A DNA stretch of 64,000 bases, taken from the NCBI GenBank assembly GCA_003184365.1, contig NKYR01000072.1:124001-188000 (forward strand), written 5' to 3'. Made by a program: the position numbers and the translations under genes. Below the pieces are notes generated by a model, which was not told the DNA's origin, did no database searches, and worked only from the letters and a program-made list of their open reading frames with translations. This document shows positions 19,554 through 30,400 of the stretch, in pieces. The stretch is from Evernia prunastri. Its lineage: Eukaryota; Ascomycota; Lecanoromycetes; Lecanorales; Parmeliaceae. Each line of letters begins with the position of its first letter. Positions within the stretch are counted from its first letter, which is position 1.

Positions 19554-21866
19554 TCAAGTGCCTGGAAGCTTCTTTATCGCCATCCGGCGCCTCACGTCGC
19601 TGTCCTCGCTTTCATCGGAATCTCCTTCGGAGGATGTTCTGGCCTCGTTCCCATTGCTTCCATCGCTTTCGTCGGTCCCAATCACTTCATTGTCCCAACC
19701 ATCCTCGCTCCTCTCGTCTAGCTCATTCTCCTCGTCGCTGTCAGAAACAACGATTGGGTTTCCAACGCTACGGCCACTAGGACCGCTTGGAGGATCGTCA
19801 GATTTGACAATGAGCTTTCGGTTAGCGCCATTCTTCGGGCCCCTGAGGTCCTCGTTGTTCTCATCCCCGTCACCACCGTCCTCGTCCTCGTCCTCGTCCT
19901 CGTCATCCCCATCCTGCACCTCTCCTCCCTCCCTCTCAGGGCCATCCAATTCCGACGTAGGAAAAGGTGGATATATAATGGTGTCAGTGAAAGGATTCTT
20001 GGGCTCTCTTGTGTGATTTGGATGTTCTGATGGCGTTGGCACATACTCCTTGACAGGATTCCAGTAGTTCCAGTCCCCAGGCGGCATTTGATTGATCTAG
20101 CTGCCCTTGTAGTAAAGACGGTCTCGTTGGTGTAGGCTTGGATTGGCAGTAAGCTCGTCTGTTATGCTCTGACACCTTGTACCGATCTTAAGTTCAAGTT
20201 CTTCAAGACTCGGACGATCCCATGGCTCTGGCATAAGGCAAAGCTTGATTAGCTCTGTTAAAGCGCTGCTGTATCTTGGGTTGCGGACATTGGGAATCTC
20301 GTGGAAAGCTTCATCGCGAGTCCATTCCTCATCGCTCAAATACAGTGCGCCAGCTTCATTTGTCAGTAGTTCGAACATTATTGCACCGATTCCCCATACA
20401 TTGGTATGCACAGATAGCTTTGGTAGTGGACCTGTACCATCTAGGTGCCTAGCAATTTCGGCCCTAAGGGCTTTTCCTGATTTGAGTATTCTTTGCTCCT
20501 TTCGTGGGAATCAGCGGAGGCCACCGTACTTCTTAATGGTACTCACTGGGGCATAGTACGCTTGGCTACCAGCGCCTCGAAGTCCGACTGGATTTGATGG
20601 TTATCAGGCATGATCTTTGTGGCAACAATCTCCGGTTTTGGCAACTGGGTACGATGGGAATCCGCTGTCCTTGTCCTCTAGACCTAGAAAGACTGTCCAG
20701 GTTGTTGAATGTCAAAGCTAAATTAGGCCAGTCGATTGGAAATACTTACTGTTTGCGGGCTTCAAATCCCGGTGCACGATCTGATAACCCCAATCGCCAT
20801 CTTCCGGTCCCTTTTTCATCGCTGCCGCAACTTTAACAAGGTTATTGAAGATATACCAAAGGAATGGTTCTGGTAAGTAGGTCCTTTACTTATCAGGCGA
20901 GTACGTAAGCCTAGGTTGAGGATCCACACATACCTGAATCTTTTCTAATTGAGACTGAGAGCTGCGCAATCTCTATGAGGACAGAATTCCATGTATATGC
21001 GATGTTTCCTGACATGCATATATCGTTTATAGGCTAATAGATCAGGTGCAGCCTGACAGTCGGTTTTGTTTATTCTGCACATCATTTTCACCTCCTCGGG
21101 CACTTCGCCGGTCCACTTTTCGACCGGTATTGTCTTACTCTCTTTCACTACAATTTGCTTTGATTTCTATCAGCTACTTCATAAAATGAAATTGAAGAAG
21201 CCACAATACCTCAATCATGACATTGCTTTCGTCGCGCCGCTCCCAAAGACCTGCTGTACCAAAAGTTCCTGATCCCAGTGGCCGCTTGCCAACCCAGTTC
21301 GCATTGCCAAGACCGGCGGCTGATTTGATAAATGCAGCATGTTCGGTTTTCCAATAGCCCATTTCGTCATCAGCCGGAAGGATTGCATCTGGTAGCCCCG
21401 GCGCGACGTCAAAGAGTTTTGGCGAACCGGAGTATGGAAAGGAATTTGGAGAGGGTTCTGAGTACGGAATTGAAACCGAAGAGGGTTCTGGAGAGGGAGG
21501 AGCGCGCACTCGCGCTGGCCGTAGTTGCCCGTGAGCGGCTCGCTTGTTTCCACTGGATGGTCTGGCCCCCTCTGAGACGAAATTCACTCGACGATGGAGC
21601 CGGAAAGGCTGTGTGGGGACAGAGGATGGCTTGTAAGTACCGTTCCAGATGACATCGGGTTTTACGGGTCTCCCGTCTCCGCCTACCTCAATTGTTGAAG
21701 ACGCTCGCGATTTCTTCAGCAGGGACCCGGATTGAGTTTCGCCGTTGCCTTCAATGGCAGCATCCGAGCTCTTCGGTCGCTTGTTGTTCGACATGTTTCG
21801 CTCGCTGTTATTCATGCCGTGGGTGATTCTGAAAAAATCATCCTCGGAACCTGGAATATGAAACAC
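19554..21866 (-). pseudogene. Decayed fungal Ser/Thr protein kinase
   Basis: A kinase domain can be followed through five exons: 21866-21210, 21157-20934, 20883-20750, 20692-20547 and 20498-20097, continuing in frame to 19554. The introns are ordinary GT-AG (48-57 nt). Visible motifs are the Gly loop LGSGTFGTAGL, IYMEFCPHRD, YLPEPFLWYIF, the catalytic loop IVHRDLKPAN, AGSQAYYAPE after splicing, and VWGIGAIMFEL. The C-terminal tail is acidic. Lesions: an in-frame TAG at 20947-20945, another TAG at 20099-20097 between the kinase domain and its tail, and a disturbed DFG region near 20588-20630, where the literal frame reads GDCC followed by TGA and TAA. Both TAGs sit where CAG (Gln) would fit. 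A putative 39-nt intron, 20626-20588, would restore DFG but leaves the two TAGs. I call it a pseudogene unless transcripts show otherwise. Confidence 0.75.
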
Positions 21867-22578
21867 GCGTTAAAGCATTATCCTTCTACAGCGACGAAGC
21901 ACTTGATTTCACTTTTTGGGTCCGCTCACTACCACGAAGAGTGTTTTCATGTTAACAAAGGAGTGCGTGATTGACCAATAAACGTACAACCAGTGTAGCA
22001 ACGGAGCTTTGAGTGGTAGACAAAGGAGAGGGGAATGTAGCATCCGTTTGCGGCATATTGAACGTTGACGAGAAGTTCTTCGAATTCGCCACCTCGTTAT
22101 GTATCGGCATTCGAGCTGGTAGCACGTCGCTTTGCTTTAGAATTCGAGTGACTGCAGAAGCTGAAATAAAATGTCTCTCGACTCAGAGTACGGAAATCTG
22201 CACTAAAAGCCTTGCACTCGCCAAAACACTCGAGCTCAGGGGCCGAGATAGTGATCCACAAGCCCATGTCATGTCCTCGATGATTAGATATATATGGTAG
22301 CCCACACATCTATCTAGCCTTAGCCAACGCTCGGGACTCCATGCCCCTATCAAGCCCAAAGGAAAATTCCCAAAAGTTTTTCGTATTCTCGCAAGTAAAT
22401 TCAGACTTCCCTCGCCGCTTTCCGCAAGTAAGGTTAGGGCTAGGGCTACCACTAGTGCTGTCTCATCTTGGCGTCCTTGGCGTTTTGACCAGATTACCTA
22501 TCTCCTACTTCTCCGTATAGTGGATTTGGAACGGTTCCGGCATGTCCTGTGACATTTTGCCAGCTGGGGTGGGTGTTT
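21867..22578. other. Intergenic, no gene seen
   Basis: Upstream region of the kinase relic. It contains only short, unconvincing ORFs on both strands. Confidence 0.5.
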
Positions 22579-22707
22579 GGAGTGTGGTTGGAGGGTTTTT
22601 GAAGTAAGTTTTTCTGAACATGGAGTGTGGCTGGAGAGATTTTGATGTAAGTTGTTCTGAAGATGGAGTGTGGTTGGAGAGTTTTTGATGTAAGTTGTTC
22701 TGAAGAT
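22579..22707. repeat. Three 43-bp tandem repeats
   Basis: Units begin with GGAGTGTGG at 22579, 22622 and 22665. Each contains GTAAGTT on the plus strand. A minus-strand ORF crosses the units but looks like repeat translation, not a gene. Confidence 0.85.
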
Positions 22708-23229
22708 GGATATGTGAAGAGAGATGGTACTGTGGATTCGGGAAGAGGAGAAGAAGAAGAGGAGAAAAAGTTGCTGCGGGAGCACGACCTTATAGGGACG
22801 AATAATGCATTATATCCCTTGACTTGCTAAATATTCAAACAATGGCATCAAAATCTCTGCAACGTTTTTTTCCGAAATCTGCGCCAGTATGCGAGTATGT
22901 TCATGTCTGAGAATTAATTGGTAACAAAGGATTTAAAATACGTTTTGGGCGATAGTATCTAAAGTATACGGAAAACATCCCCTCCTCACGCTCAAGACAG
23001 AGAATCATCGCCCCAAACCCGATCCCGTCTCGAGCGCGAACGTGTAGTATACACAACCATAGAATCCTCCTGAAAGTCTAGATAGCAGTCCTCTTCCTCG
23101 AAGACCCGAGCCAGTCCTCCGACCTCTTCTCTGGCACTCTCTCTCCTACTCCACATCTTCCCTCCCACCCTCCTCCCTCTCACCTTCCTCCACAATCTCA
23201 CCCTCCTCAATCTCACCCTCCTCCACCTC
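22708..23229. other. Intergenic, no gene seen
   Basis: 3' flank of the Pro/Glu-rich gene. The right half is C/T-rich on the plus strand. Confidence 0.5.
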
Positions 23230-23808
23230 CTATTCTTCCAAATCCCCCTCCGGACTCCCCTCTCCCAACCGCTGACCCCCCTCCTCTTCACCACCCTGCC
23301 CCCGCCCAGCACCCATCTCCTCCCGCGGCGGCCCCTCTAACCCCGGCGACCCAGTCTCAACCGGCACGATCGGCAGAACATGCCCGACATCATCCATCGG
23401 CTGGCCGAGCTCGCTGTCGTACTCCTCCGGTTCCGCAACGCGTCTGTCCGCGTCCAGGAGCCAGGGCGGGGATGGCGATGGTGGCGCCGTCATTGTCGTC
23501 GTCGCTCTTGTGGCTTGTTGTCGTTGGCGCAGCAGCCGTGCGTGGTGCTCGCGGGCCAGCTGGACGTGTTCGTCCGGGATGGGGGGCAGGGCGCGCAGGC
23601 GCATCTCTTCGCGGTCGTGGGCGGTCGGGACGCCGTTTCGCATCAGGGCGGGCAGGTAGGCGGCGTGGAAGGCGGAGATCTGCTCTGGGGTTCGTTCGGG
23701 GTTGGCGGTTTGGGGCGTGTTGGGGGGAGGGGGGTGGGCGGTTGGGTGCAGGTTGAGGGCGTCGCTGATGGATCCTACTGTTGAGAGGGGACGTTCTTCG
23801 AGGCACAT
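23230..23808 (-). CDS. Low-complexity hypothetical protein, 192 aa
   Basis: A single-exon frame with a good start context (CAAAAATG) opens MCLEERPLSTVGSISDALNL. Residues ~20-35 are Pro-rich. A segment around 40-100 (ISAFHAAYLPALMRNGVP, then DEHVQLAREHHARLLRQRQQ) is predicted helical, and the C-terminal third is acidic and Gly/Glu-rich. No domain, signal peptide or membrane helix is visible. High GC and strong codon bias in this stretch leave other frames open too, so the call rests on start context and composition. Function unknown. Confidence 0.5.
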   Translation of the reverse strand: MCLEERPLSTVGSISDALNLHPTAHPPPPNTPQTANPERTPEQISAFHAAYLPALMRNGVPTAHDREEMRLRALPPIPDEHVQLAREHHARLLRQRQQATRATTTMTAPPSPSPPWLLDADRRVAEPEEYDSELGQPMDDVGHVLPIVPVETGSPGLEGPPREEMGAGRGQGGEEEGGQRLGEGSPEGDLEE

Positions 23809-24724
23809 TTTTGTGGAGGGGAAAAGTTAGGGAGGACTGTGGTGAAATGGGGTGCAGAAGTGGTGGGAAGTAGAGTGATGGTGATTGGTAAGTTGTTTGA
23901 GTTGTTTTGGTAGCGGAAAAGGGTGTATGGCAGTGGATCAAGGAAGGGCAAGAGTTAGAACCCCCATGGTCAGGTCTCTCTAATAAGGACTCCGAATAAA
24001 GCAGTTTAAATATAATGCATTTTCCCATACTTAGCTGGGTCTGATACTTACTGAGCATGTATCTTGGTTCTCAATTCAGACAAGCTTATGCTTGGCGACC
24101 GTACCGAAAACCTCACCAGTTCATGGATAGAAATTTTCCTGAGGCGTTAATAGTCAAGATGATTGAAAGCTATGGCAGAGTGACGACGTAAGTACCAACA
24201 ACAATGGAAAATCAGAGTGATCAGCTCTATCGCCTTACATTTGGTATGAAGTCAGCAGAGGTCATCAGCGATTGGAGACTATTGGAACTTGGAACATCAA
24301 GATAGTTTGCACTGCTTTTGTTACTCCTTTCTCTCCTTTGGCTCAGCAAACCTAATTGATAGAACCCCCGATGGGTTGAATAGCTGACAGCTCGTACCCA
24401 TTGATGGAGAAGCGGATCATCGTTTTGACCAGTACGTGTATCCTATTCTTGAGGTTGCCAAGGCGAGGAGCTAGCTCCTTGCTAAATGCCTATTTCTTCA
24501 GACATAGGACAGTAACACCACGAGTTCCAGCCTCATTGCGTCCAAGAGAAGTCTGCACATCTTTTACCCCTGAGCGAAGACTTCTAGAAACGGCTTCGAT
24601 GATTGGGGACTATGCCCATTGTTCTGGGATATGCCTGGCGAATCGGACCCCATAAGCCTAAGATACCTTTCGATCGCGTGGACCGCACGACTCACCTGTT
24701 AGCACTTCGAAGGCGGTCGATGTT
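23809..24724. other. Intergenic, no clear gene
   Basis: An 84-codon plus-strand frame at 24401-24655 is present but has no recognisable features. Otherwise this is the upstream region of the 23.2-kb gene and the 3' flank of the 2EXR-like gene. Confidence 0.45.
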
Positions 24725-25435
24725 CTAAGAGTGTTCTGAGCGATGATGATCGTGATCACATACTTGACTTGACACATTATTTGTGTTCTCCGTCGAGCCA
24801 TCATTCAGTACCAGAAAGTGAACCAGGCAACGGAGGCCTGGACTTTTCCATTCCCTCTTACCCTTTTCACACGTCCATTTATGTGTGAGCGTGACATATT
24901 CTTCCCAATGCGTAGTAACCCCGTATTTCCTACGGTCCAGGACAATGGTACGCTCGGAACGCACAGTGACTTCCATGCGATCAACGAGTTTATAGATACC
25001 AGAACCAGCAAGATACTCCAGGATGTTTTTGGGAGTTTCGTGGGCGATCCATATCGTGAAAGATCGTAGCGCATCCATGACTTGCAGGGTATCGAAGGTC
25101 TGCGGACAATTCCAGCACATATGTGACGGATTGAAGTACATCTCAAAAGCCTTGATCAGATGCCCACGAAGCGCAATAAATTTGTGGGTCCGGTGTCCCG
25201 CAAGGAAAGGGTATTTGAATTTCCGTTTGCCGTAAAAAGTGGACGTAGCCTCGGCTGAGATTTGGTGGTTGACACGGAGCAGAGCCAACACTACATCGGT
25301 AGGAAAGTTTTCGAAACCACGGACACAACGTTGTGACCATAGTTTCGGTGAGACCGTCTTTCCGAGATCCCAGACAAAGTCGTAGATGCGGTCACGAATC
25401 TCGCGCGGAAGTGTGGTAAATGTTGGCGAGGACAT
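24725..25435 (-). CDS. 2EXR/F-box-like fungal protein
   Basis: A single-exon frame of 236 aa from the ATG of MSSPTFTTLPREIRDRIYDF. The opening pattern TLPREIRDRIYDFVW and then LALLRVNHQISAEATSTFYG are hallmarks of the large fungal 2EXR / F-box-like family. In these proteins a short N-terminal motif precedes a variable body. Members are thought to act as adaptors, but most have no known substrate. The middle part (MCWNCPQTFDTLQVMDALR and the IWIAHET region) is typical of the body. The frame is open upstream to 25702 but lacks an ATG there, so a spliced N-terminal extension is possible. No links to neighbours. Confidence 0.75.
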   Translation of the reverse strand: MSSPTFTTLPREIRDRIYDFVWDLGKTVSPKLWSQRCVRGFENFPTDVVLALLRVNHQISAEATSTFYGKRKFKYPFLAGHRTHKFIALRGHLIKAFEMYFNPSHMCWNCPQTFDTLQVMDALRSFTIWIAHETPKNILEYLAGSGIYKLVDRMEVTVRSERTIVLDRRKYGVTTHWEEYVTLTHKWTCEKGKREWKSPGLRCLVHFLVLNDGSTENTNNVSSQVCDHDHHRSEHS

Positions 25436-26009
25436 AGTGATCCTACTGAAGTTAGATAGCTCCTCCGATTCATGTTTCGTTTGAGCGAATGGGTTAAACC
25501 CACACCAAGTAGTTCCGTCCTTCACGAGGATGAGGAGATGAAGCCCAGAAAAAGGCGAAGTTTTTGGTGGAGGTTGAGGTCTGAAAGAGTCATTAGCCTC
25601 GATGACCTTGAGATAGGCTCCAGGTTGAAGGGGTCCATACGGTACGTTTGGGGGCACACTTAGCTCACCTGCACTCGAGTGTGACACAATGCTTGGGTAC
25701 ACGATTCGTATTGTAGGTTGTTGTGAGAGTGGTTAGTCAGGGCTGCTTCGTGAGGATGACAGTTTTATGACCACGTTTTCTTCAAAAGAACGGTTGCGGT
25801 CAGAAATGTGTCCGGCCGACACGTGAAGAGTGAAGAGTAAAGAGTGAAGAGTGAAGAGTGAAGAGAAAGTCACTGCAAATGTTCGAAATGCAGCCAATAG
25901 CCTTCGCTTTCTTAAAACCGATTCTAGTGTAATCCCCGAGGCATCAACTTTCTCAAACTACTCGTACAACTGACCCGCAGCTCTCAACCCCCAAATCACC
26001 ACCCCTAAA
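25436..26009. other. Divergent promoter region
   Basis: Lies between the 2EXR-like gene (minus) and RRP4 (plus). It holds a heptamer repeat (separate entry) and otherwise no visible feature. Confidence 0.5.
25824..25866. repeat. GTGAAGA heptamer microsatellite
   Basis: About six near-perfect GTGAAGA units with one GTAAAGA variant, in the region upstream of RRP4. Confidence 0.9.
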
Positions 26010-27205
26010 ATGCCTTTCACAATTACAGCTCCAGCTCCTCTCCCGTCTCTCCGCCCCAATGACCCCTCCGACTCCTCCTCCCTCGACTCAGACGGCGACA
26101 CCGACATGCCCCCACCCTCCAAACGCCCCAAACTCTCCACCAAATCCATCGTCACACCTGGCGAAACCGTAACGGACGACCCACAGTGGATGCGGTATGC
26201 CACACCCTGCCCTTGCCTCTACAATCCCCTCCCCCTCTCCCCTCCTCCCCTTTTCCCCCCTTTGCACCACCCCTGCCACCTATTCTCAAAAGCCTCAGCT
26301 AATGCCCCCCCAGCGGCCACGGAACCTACACCTCCCCCTCCCCCTCCCACCCCACCACGATCCTCTCCTCCGTCGCCGGCACCCTCCTGAAAACCAACAA
26401 GCTCCTCTCCATCCGGCCCCTGCGCGCGCGCTACACGCCCGAGATCGGCGACCTCGTCGTCGGCCGCGTCGTCGAGGTGCAGACCAAGCGCTGGAAGGTC
26501 GACCTCTCCGCCCCGCTGCTCGCGCACCTGCCCCTCTCCGCCATCAACCTGCCCGGCGGAATCCTGCGCAAGCGCACCAGCACGGACGAGCTGGCCATCC
26601 GGACCTTCTTCGGCGAGGGGGACCTGCTCGTCGCGGAGGTGCAGAGCGTCTTCCAGGACGGCGCGGCGAGTTTGCACACCAGGAGTTTGAAGTATGGGAA
26701 GTTGCGGAACGGGGTCTTCTTGTCGGTGTCGGGGACCGGTGGTGGGGGTGGGGTGGTGAGGAGTCGGAGGCAGGTGTGGACGGTCAGGACGGGGAATGGG
26801 GGCGGGGAGGTCGATGTCGTGCTGGGGGTCAACGGGTACATATGGATCTGCAAGCATGTGGGCGGGGAGCTGGTGCAGGGGAAGGGGGGGAGGGATGTGG
26901 GGCTTGGGATGGGGGTGAATAATCTGGAGGAGAGGGTTGGCGAGGGCATGTATGAGAATCGGAACGAGAGTATTGCGGAGGAGACGAGGAGGGAAATCGC
27001 GAGGCTGAGTGGGTGTGTGAGGGCGTTGGTGGAAGGGGGGTGTAGGGTTGATGAGGAGATGGTTATGAGGGCTTACGAGGCGAGTTTGGAGGATGAGAGG
27101 TTGGGGGATGAGGAAGGTGAGGAGAGTAGAGAGTATTTGGGTGGGGAGAGGGGGAGGAGGGTTGTGAGGGAGGCGTTGAGGGCTATCCATGCTGCGAGAG
27201 GGTAG
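26010..27205 (+). CDS. RRP4: Exosome complex RNA-binding subunit Rrp4
   Basis: Two exons, 26010-26194 and 26314-27205, flank a 119-nt intron and give 358 aa. After a disordered Ser/Pro/Asp N-terminus come the Rrp4 N-terminal motif (GHGTYTS near residue 63), the S1 domain (GDLVVGRVVEVQTKRWKVDL, then LPLSAINLPGGILRKR) and the KH-like region with GVNGYIWICKH. The spacing and motifs match Rrp4, one of the three cap subunits of the RNA exosome, which guides RNA into the core for 3'-5' decay and rRNA maturation. Acts in nucleus and cytoplasm. The Gly-rich insert GTGGGGG inside the S1-KH part is unusual but does not break the frame. It converges with SPT6, with stops about 230 bp apart. Confidence 0.93.
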
Positions 27206-27433
27206 AGGATTCAGTCAAAGTGTGACAAACTGTTTGCAGTCCAGGACGCAATTTTCTTTATTTGAGGCTTCGATGAAGCGGCTCGAGTGTGTGAGCCGGG
27301 CTCTACCAATCTATCGTACACTTTTGGGAGATCAACAGACGCCCCGACCTGAATGCCCAATCGCATCCTTGACCCGAGATGCTCCAGTAAACCGGAATGA
27401 AAACAAGTGAAGAATGGAATACCAAATGCGGAT

Positions 27434-30400
27434 CTACCGCCTCTTTCCAGTCTGCATGTTTGTGAAAAGGAGCTTGAAGCCATTGCACAACGCCCTCATG
27501 TCAGGGTACATGTTCTTCTGGAGCTCGAACGCCTGCGGAACGACTTTGACAGCCCAATGCTGGACCTGGGCATGTTGGCCAGCTTTGAAGCATAGGAAAA
27601 AATAACCGGCGTGTTTGGGATCGATGCAGAAATTGTAGACGGATCGCTTGGGATTGGCTTCGGTATAGGTGGTCAACCATCGCTCTGTGATGGTAAGTCA
27701 GCAATGGGTATGTGGGACGGAGAGGAGGCAGCTACTTACCAGTATCAGCTTTACTGAGGTTCTGATACTTTTCATGAAGCATCATCTCGTCCACCTTCTT
27801 GGCCATCGCTTTGACATGGTTGACAATCAACTCATCGAGATCGCTGTAGTTGTACCGGCCCGCAATTTTCAGTGTCGTTCCTCCGGAGAGCTGATTGGTT
27901 TTGTCTAATTCAAGCACATCGATGTGCTGGTAGATGTTGTCTGAAACTTTCCAGGTCACTGCCAGATGATCCAACCCTTTTGAAGACGGTCGAATTACCA
28001 GGTCACCCCGACCTTGAGAGCCGAGAAATTCTTCGGCTTGGGTACTGTTGAAGGGTTTGAAGAGAGGATGCTTGATGACTCTTTGGGTGCGGCCAGAAAC
28101 ATCATTTTTCTCCATCATAGACTCTTTGTCTTTCCGCTCTTGGTCCTCATCCCATTCATCCCTCATGCGATCGACCTCTTTTCGATAGGGTCTTTGAAGC
28201 TCATCTTCACGAAGGGAGAAGTTTGCCGTCAGCTGCTTGCGATTTAGGTATGTTATCTTGGCCTGAACTGTTTGATGAGCGGAGAACAGTTGCTTCGCGG
28301 AGATGTCTGGTCTATTCGAGACAGCAAGAGCGGGCACAGTACCCTCAATGCCGCAGTCCAGCTTGGCTTCAACATAATCGTCGGCAACCTTCTTGATAGA
28401 GACAGGAACTATCATGCCTTCAGAAAGTGAGTCCGACGTCTCGCCAGTGAACATGGTGAAGATCTCGTTGGTCGACAGCAAGGCAAAGTTCCTGCGCAAC
28501 TCCTCATAAGGCTGCTGTAATTCAGCACGAATCGTTTCCAGAGTGGCTCGCTTTCGCTGATTGAAGTTCTTCTCCAGCTGCTCGGCATACTCCTCGAGAA
28601 TGAGATCATTGACCTTCTCTTGGGCTTCATCTTTGATTAGCTTTCTGACAATAGCTCCTTGGCCGTTCTCCTGCTGCTCGGCCTCGATATCTTCCTCATC
28701 CAATTCAAGAGCATCTGCAGCCATTTTCCGTCCAAGATCATAGTCCTCTGGATGCACTCGAGTGTTGTCGAGGTAGTCAGCGTCCGGTTCCGAGCTGTCG
28801 AACTCAATGAAGAGAAAGCTGGCACAATTGTTGAAAACTTTTGCCCCAACAGCGGCTAAGATATTCCGGTCCGTATCGCCTACCAATTCTGAGCGCGCGG
28901 ATACGACGCCGCCATTAAGATTAACGACCTTGATGAGTTGTGCGGCCTTTCGTGGTCCTAGACCGCAAATGTATGGAAGCAGATTAGCAGTATACAAATC
29001 ACTGACAGCCTCGTTAACGTCTACACCACACAGATTGACCATGTCGACCATAGACGTCTCAAGCGCCTTGATGATCTTCTCCTGAGGTACGTAACGCTGG
29101 GCTGCATCGAAGGAGATGGAGATGACATCCCGGCCTAGTGACGCGTATTCTTTCAGAGGGTTCTGAATGTATTTGGCAAGAGCCACGCAGTACTTTGTCA
29201 GCGGCGCGAATCCAGGGTGCTCCATATTGGCTCGTTCACTAGTCTGGTACAGGCGTGCCACTTCATCATTGACAATCACTACCTCCAGCTTGTCACTCCT
29301 ATCGTTGCCGTCCTCGTCTTCGTAGTCGGCTCCGCGCAGTTCCTTACGTTCAACGATGTCGTCAATCTGTTTGTACAGCTTGCGGGTCTCTGCAGAAAAG
29401 CCCGAAACACCGATCACGTCCGGTTTCCGTCGGTCGACAAGCTCCACGAACGCTTTCACATCTGCACCGTCCTCCGTCCCCCGTTCAGCGTCCCCCATGA
29501 TAAGATCAGTGAATTTTCCATTTTCTAGAACTCGTCCATCTTCCTCAACCCAAGCCCAGCAGACTGCATCCCTGCCGAAGGTACCAGTGCCGTTTGAGAG
29601 GGCAAGAACTCGTGGCACTGTTCCTAGCATCATACCCTTAGGTTTGTACGGTGCTTGATCGAGTCTCTTGAGGTACTCCTCACGACAATTCTTGGCTACT
29701 GAATTTTCGCACTCAAACTTCAAAGCCTCCTTCACGCCTCGTGCCATTATCTTTTCCAGCTTTAGAAGAGCCATGTCTAAAGTCTCCCTTCGCTCGCGAT
29801 TCCAGGCGTCAGCAACTTCGCTGAAGTTATCCGATTCCAGGTCTCCGTAGAGCCGCTTTTTGAAGGCATCGTTGTTCTGAGTCCTGACTCTCACTTCGAC
29901 CAGACCTTCTTCTTCTGCTTTAAGCATGCGAAGGTAACGGTCAGGGTTCCGAGCGATGTCGACGAGCTGCTGGTTCCGAAGATATTTGAAGTCGTAGTAA
30001 GGGTGCTGATCATCAATCTTGCGAAGTCCTTTTTCTGTCCGGTAGCACTCAATAATACCATTCCCAAAGTAGTGTCGGCGCATAACCTTTCGCATTTTAG
30101 GACTCATAGCTATCTCCTCCGCGAACATTGCTTTTGCAGCTCGCAGACACTGTGCACCGGATGAGTATTCGGGGGGGTCTATTGTGACGTAGCTGTCTGC
30201 CATGTCATCTGGGCGCTGGGTAGGGTCTTCGGTAAATTGACGTCTACCTTCTTTCATAAGGGCGTTTTGGGCGAAAGAGTCTGCAGAGATGCCGAAAGCA
30301 CGAACGAGTCGATATATTCTGCTTGTACGAATTTTCTCGAACAGCATTCTGGACGCACCCGGTCGCCGCTGAGTCGAGCCGGTGGTACCAGTTCCGTTGT

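Noticed and set aside
26219..27190. 323-codon minus-strand ORF opposite RRP4
   Set aside because: It is an antisense shadow caused by high GC; the plus strand carries clear S1 and KH motifs and a fitting intron.
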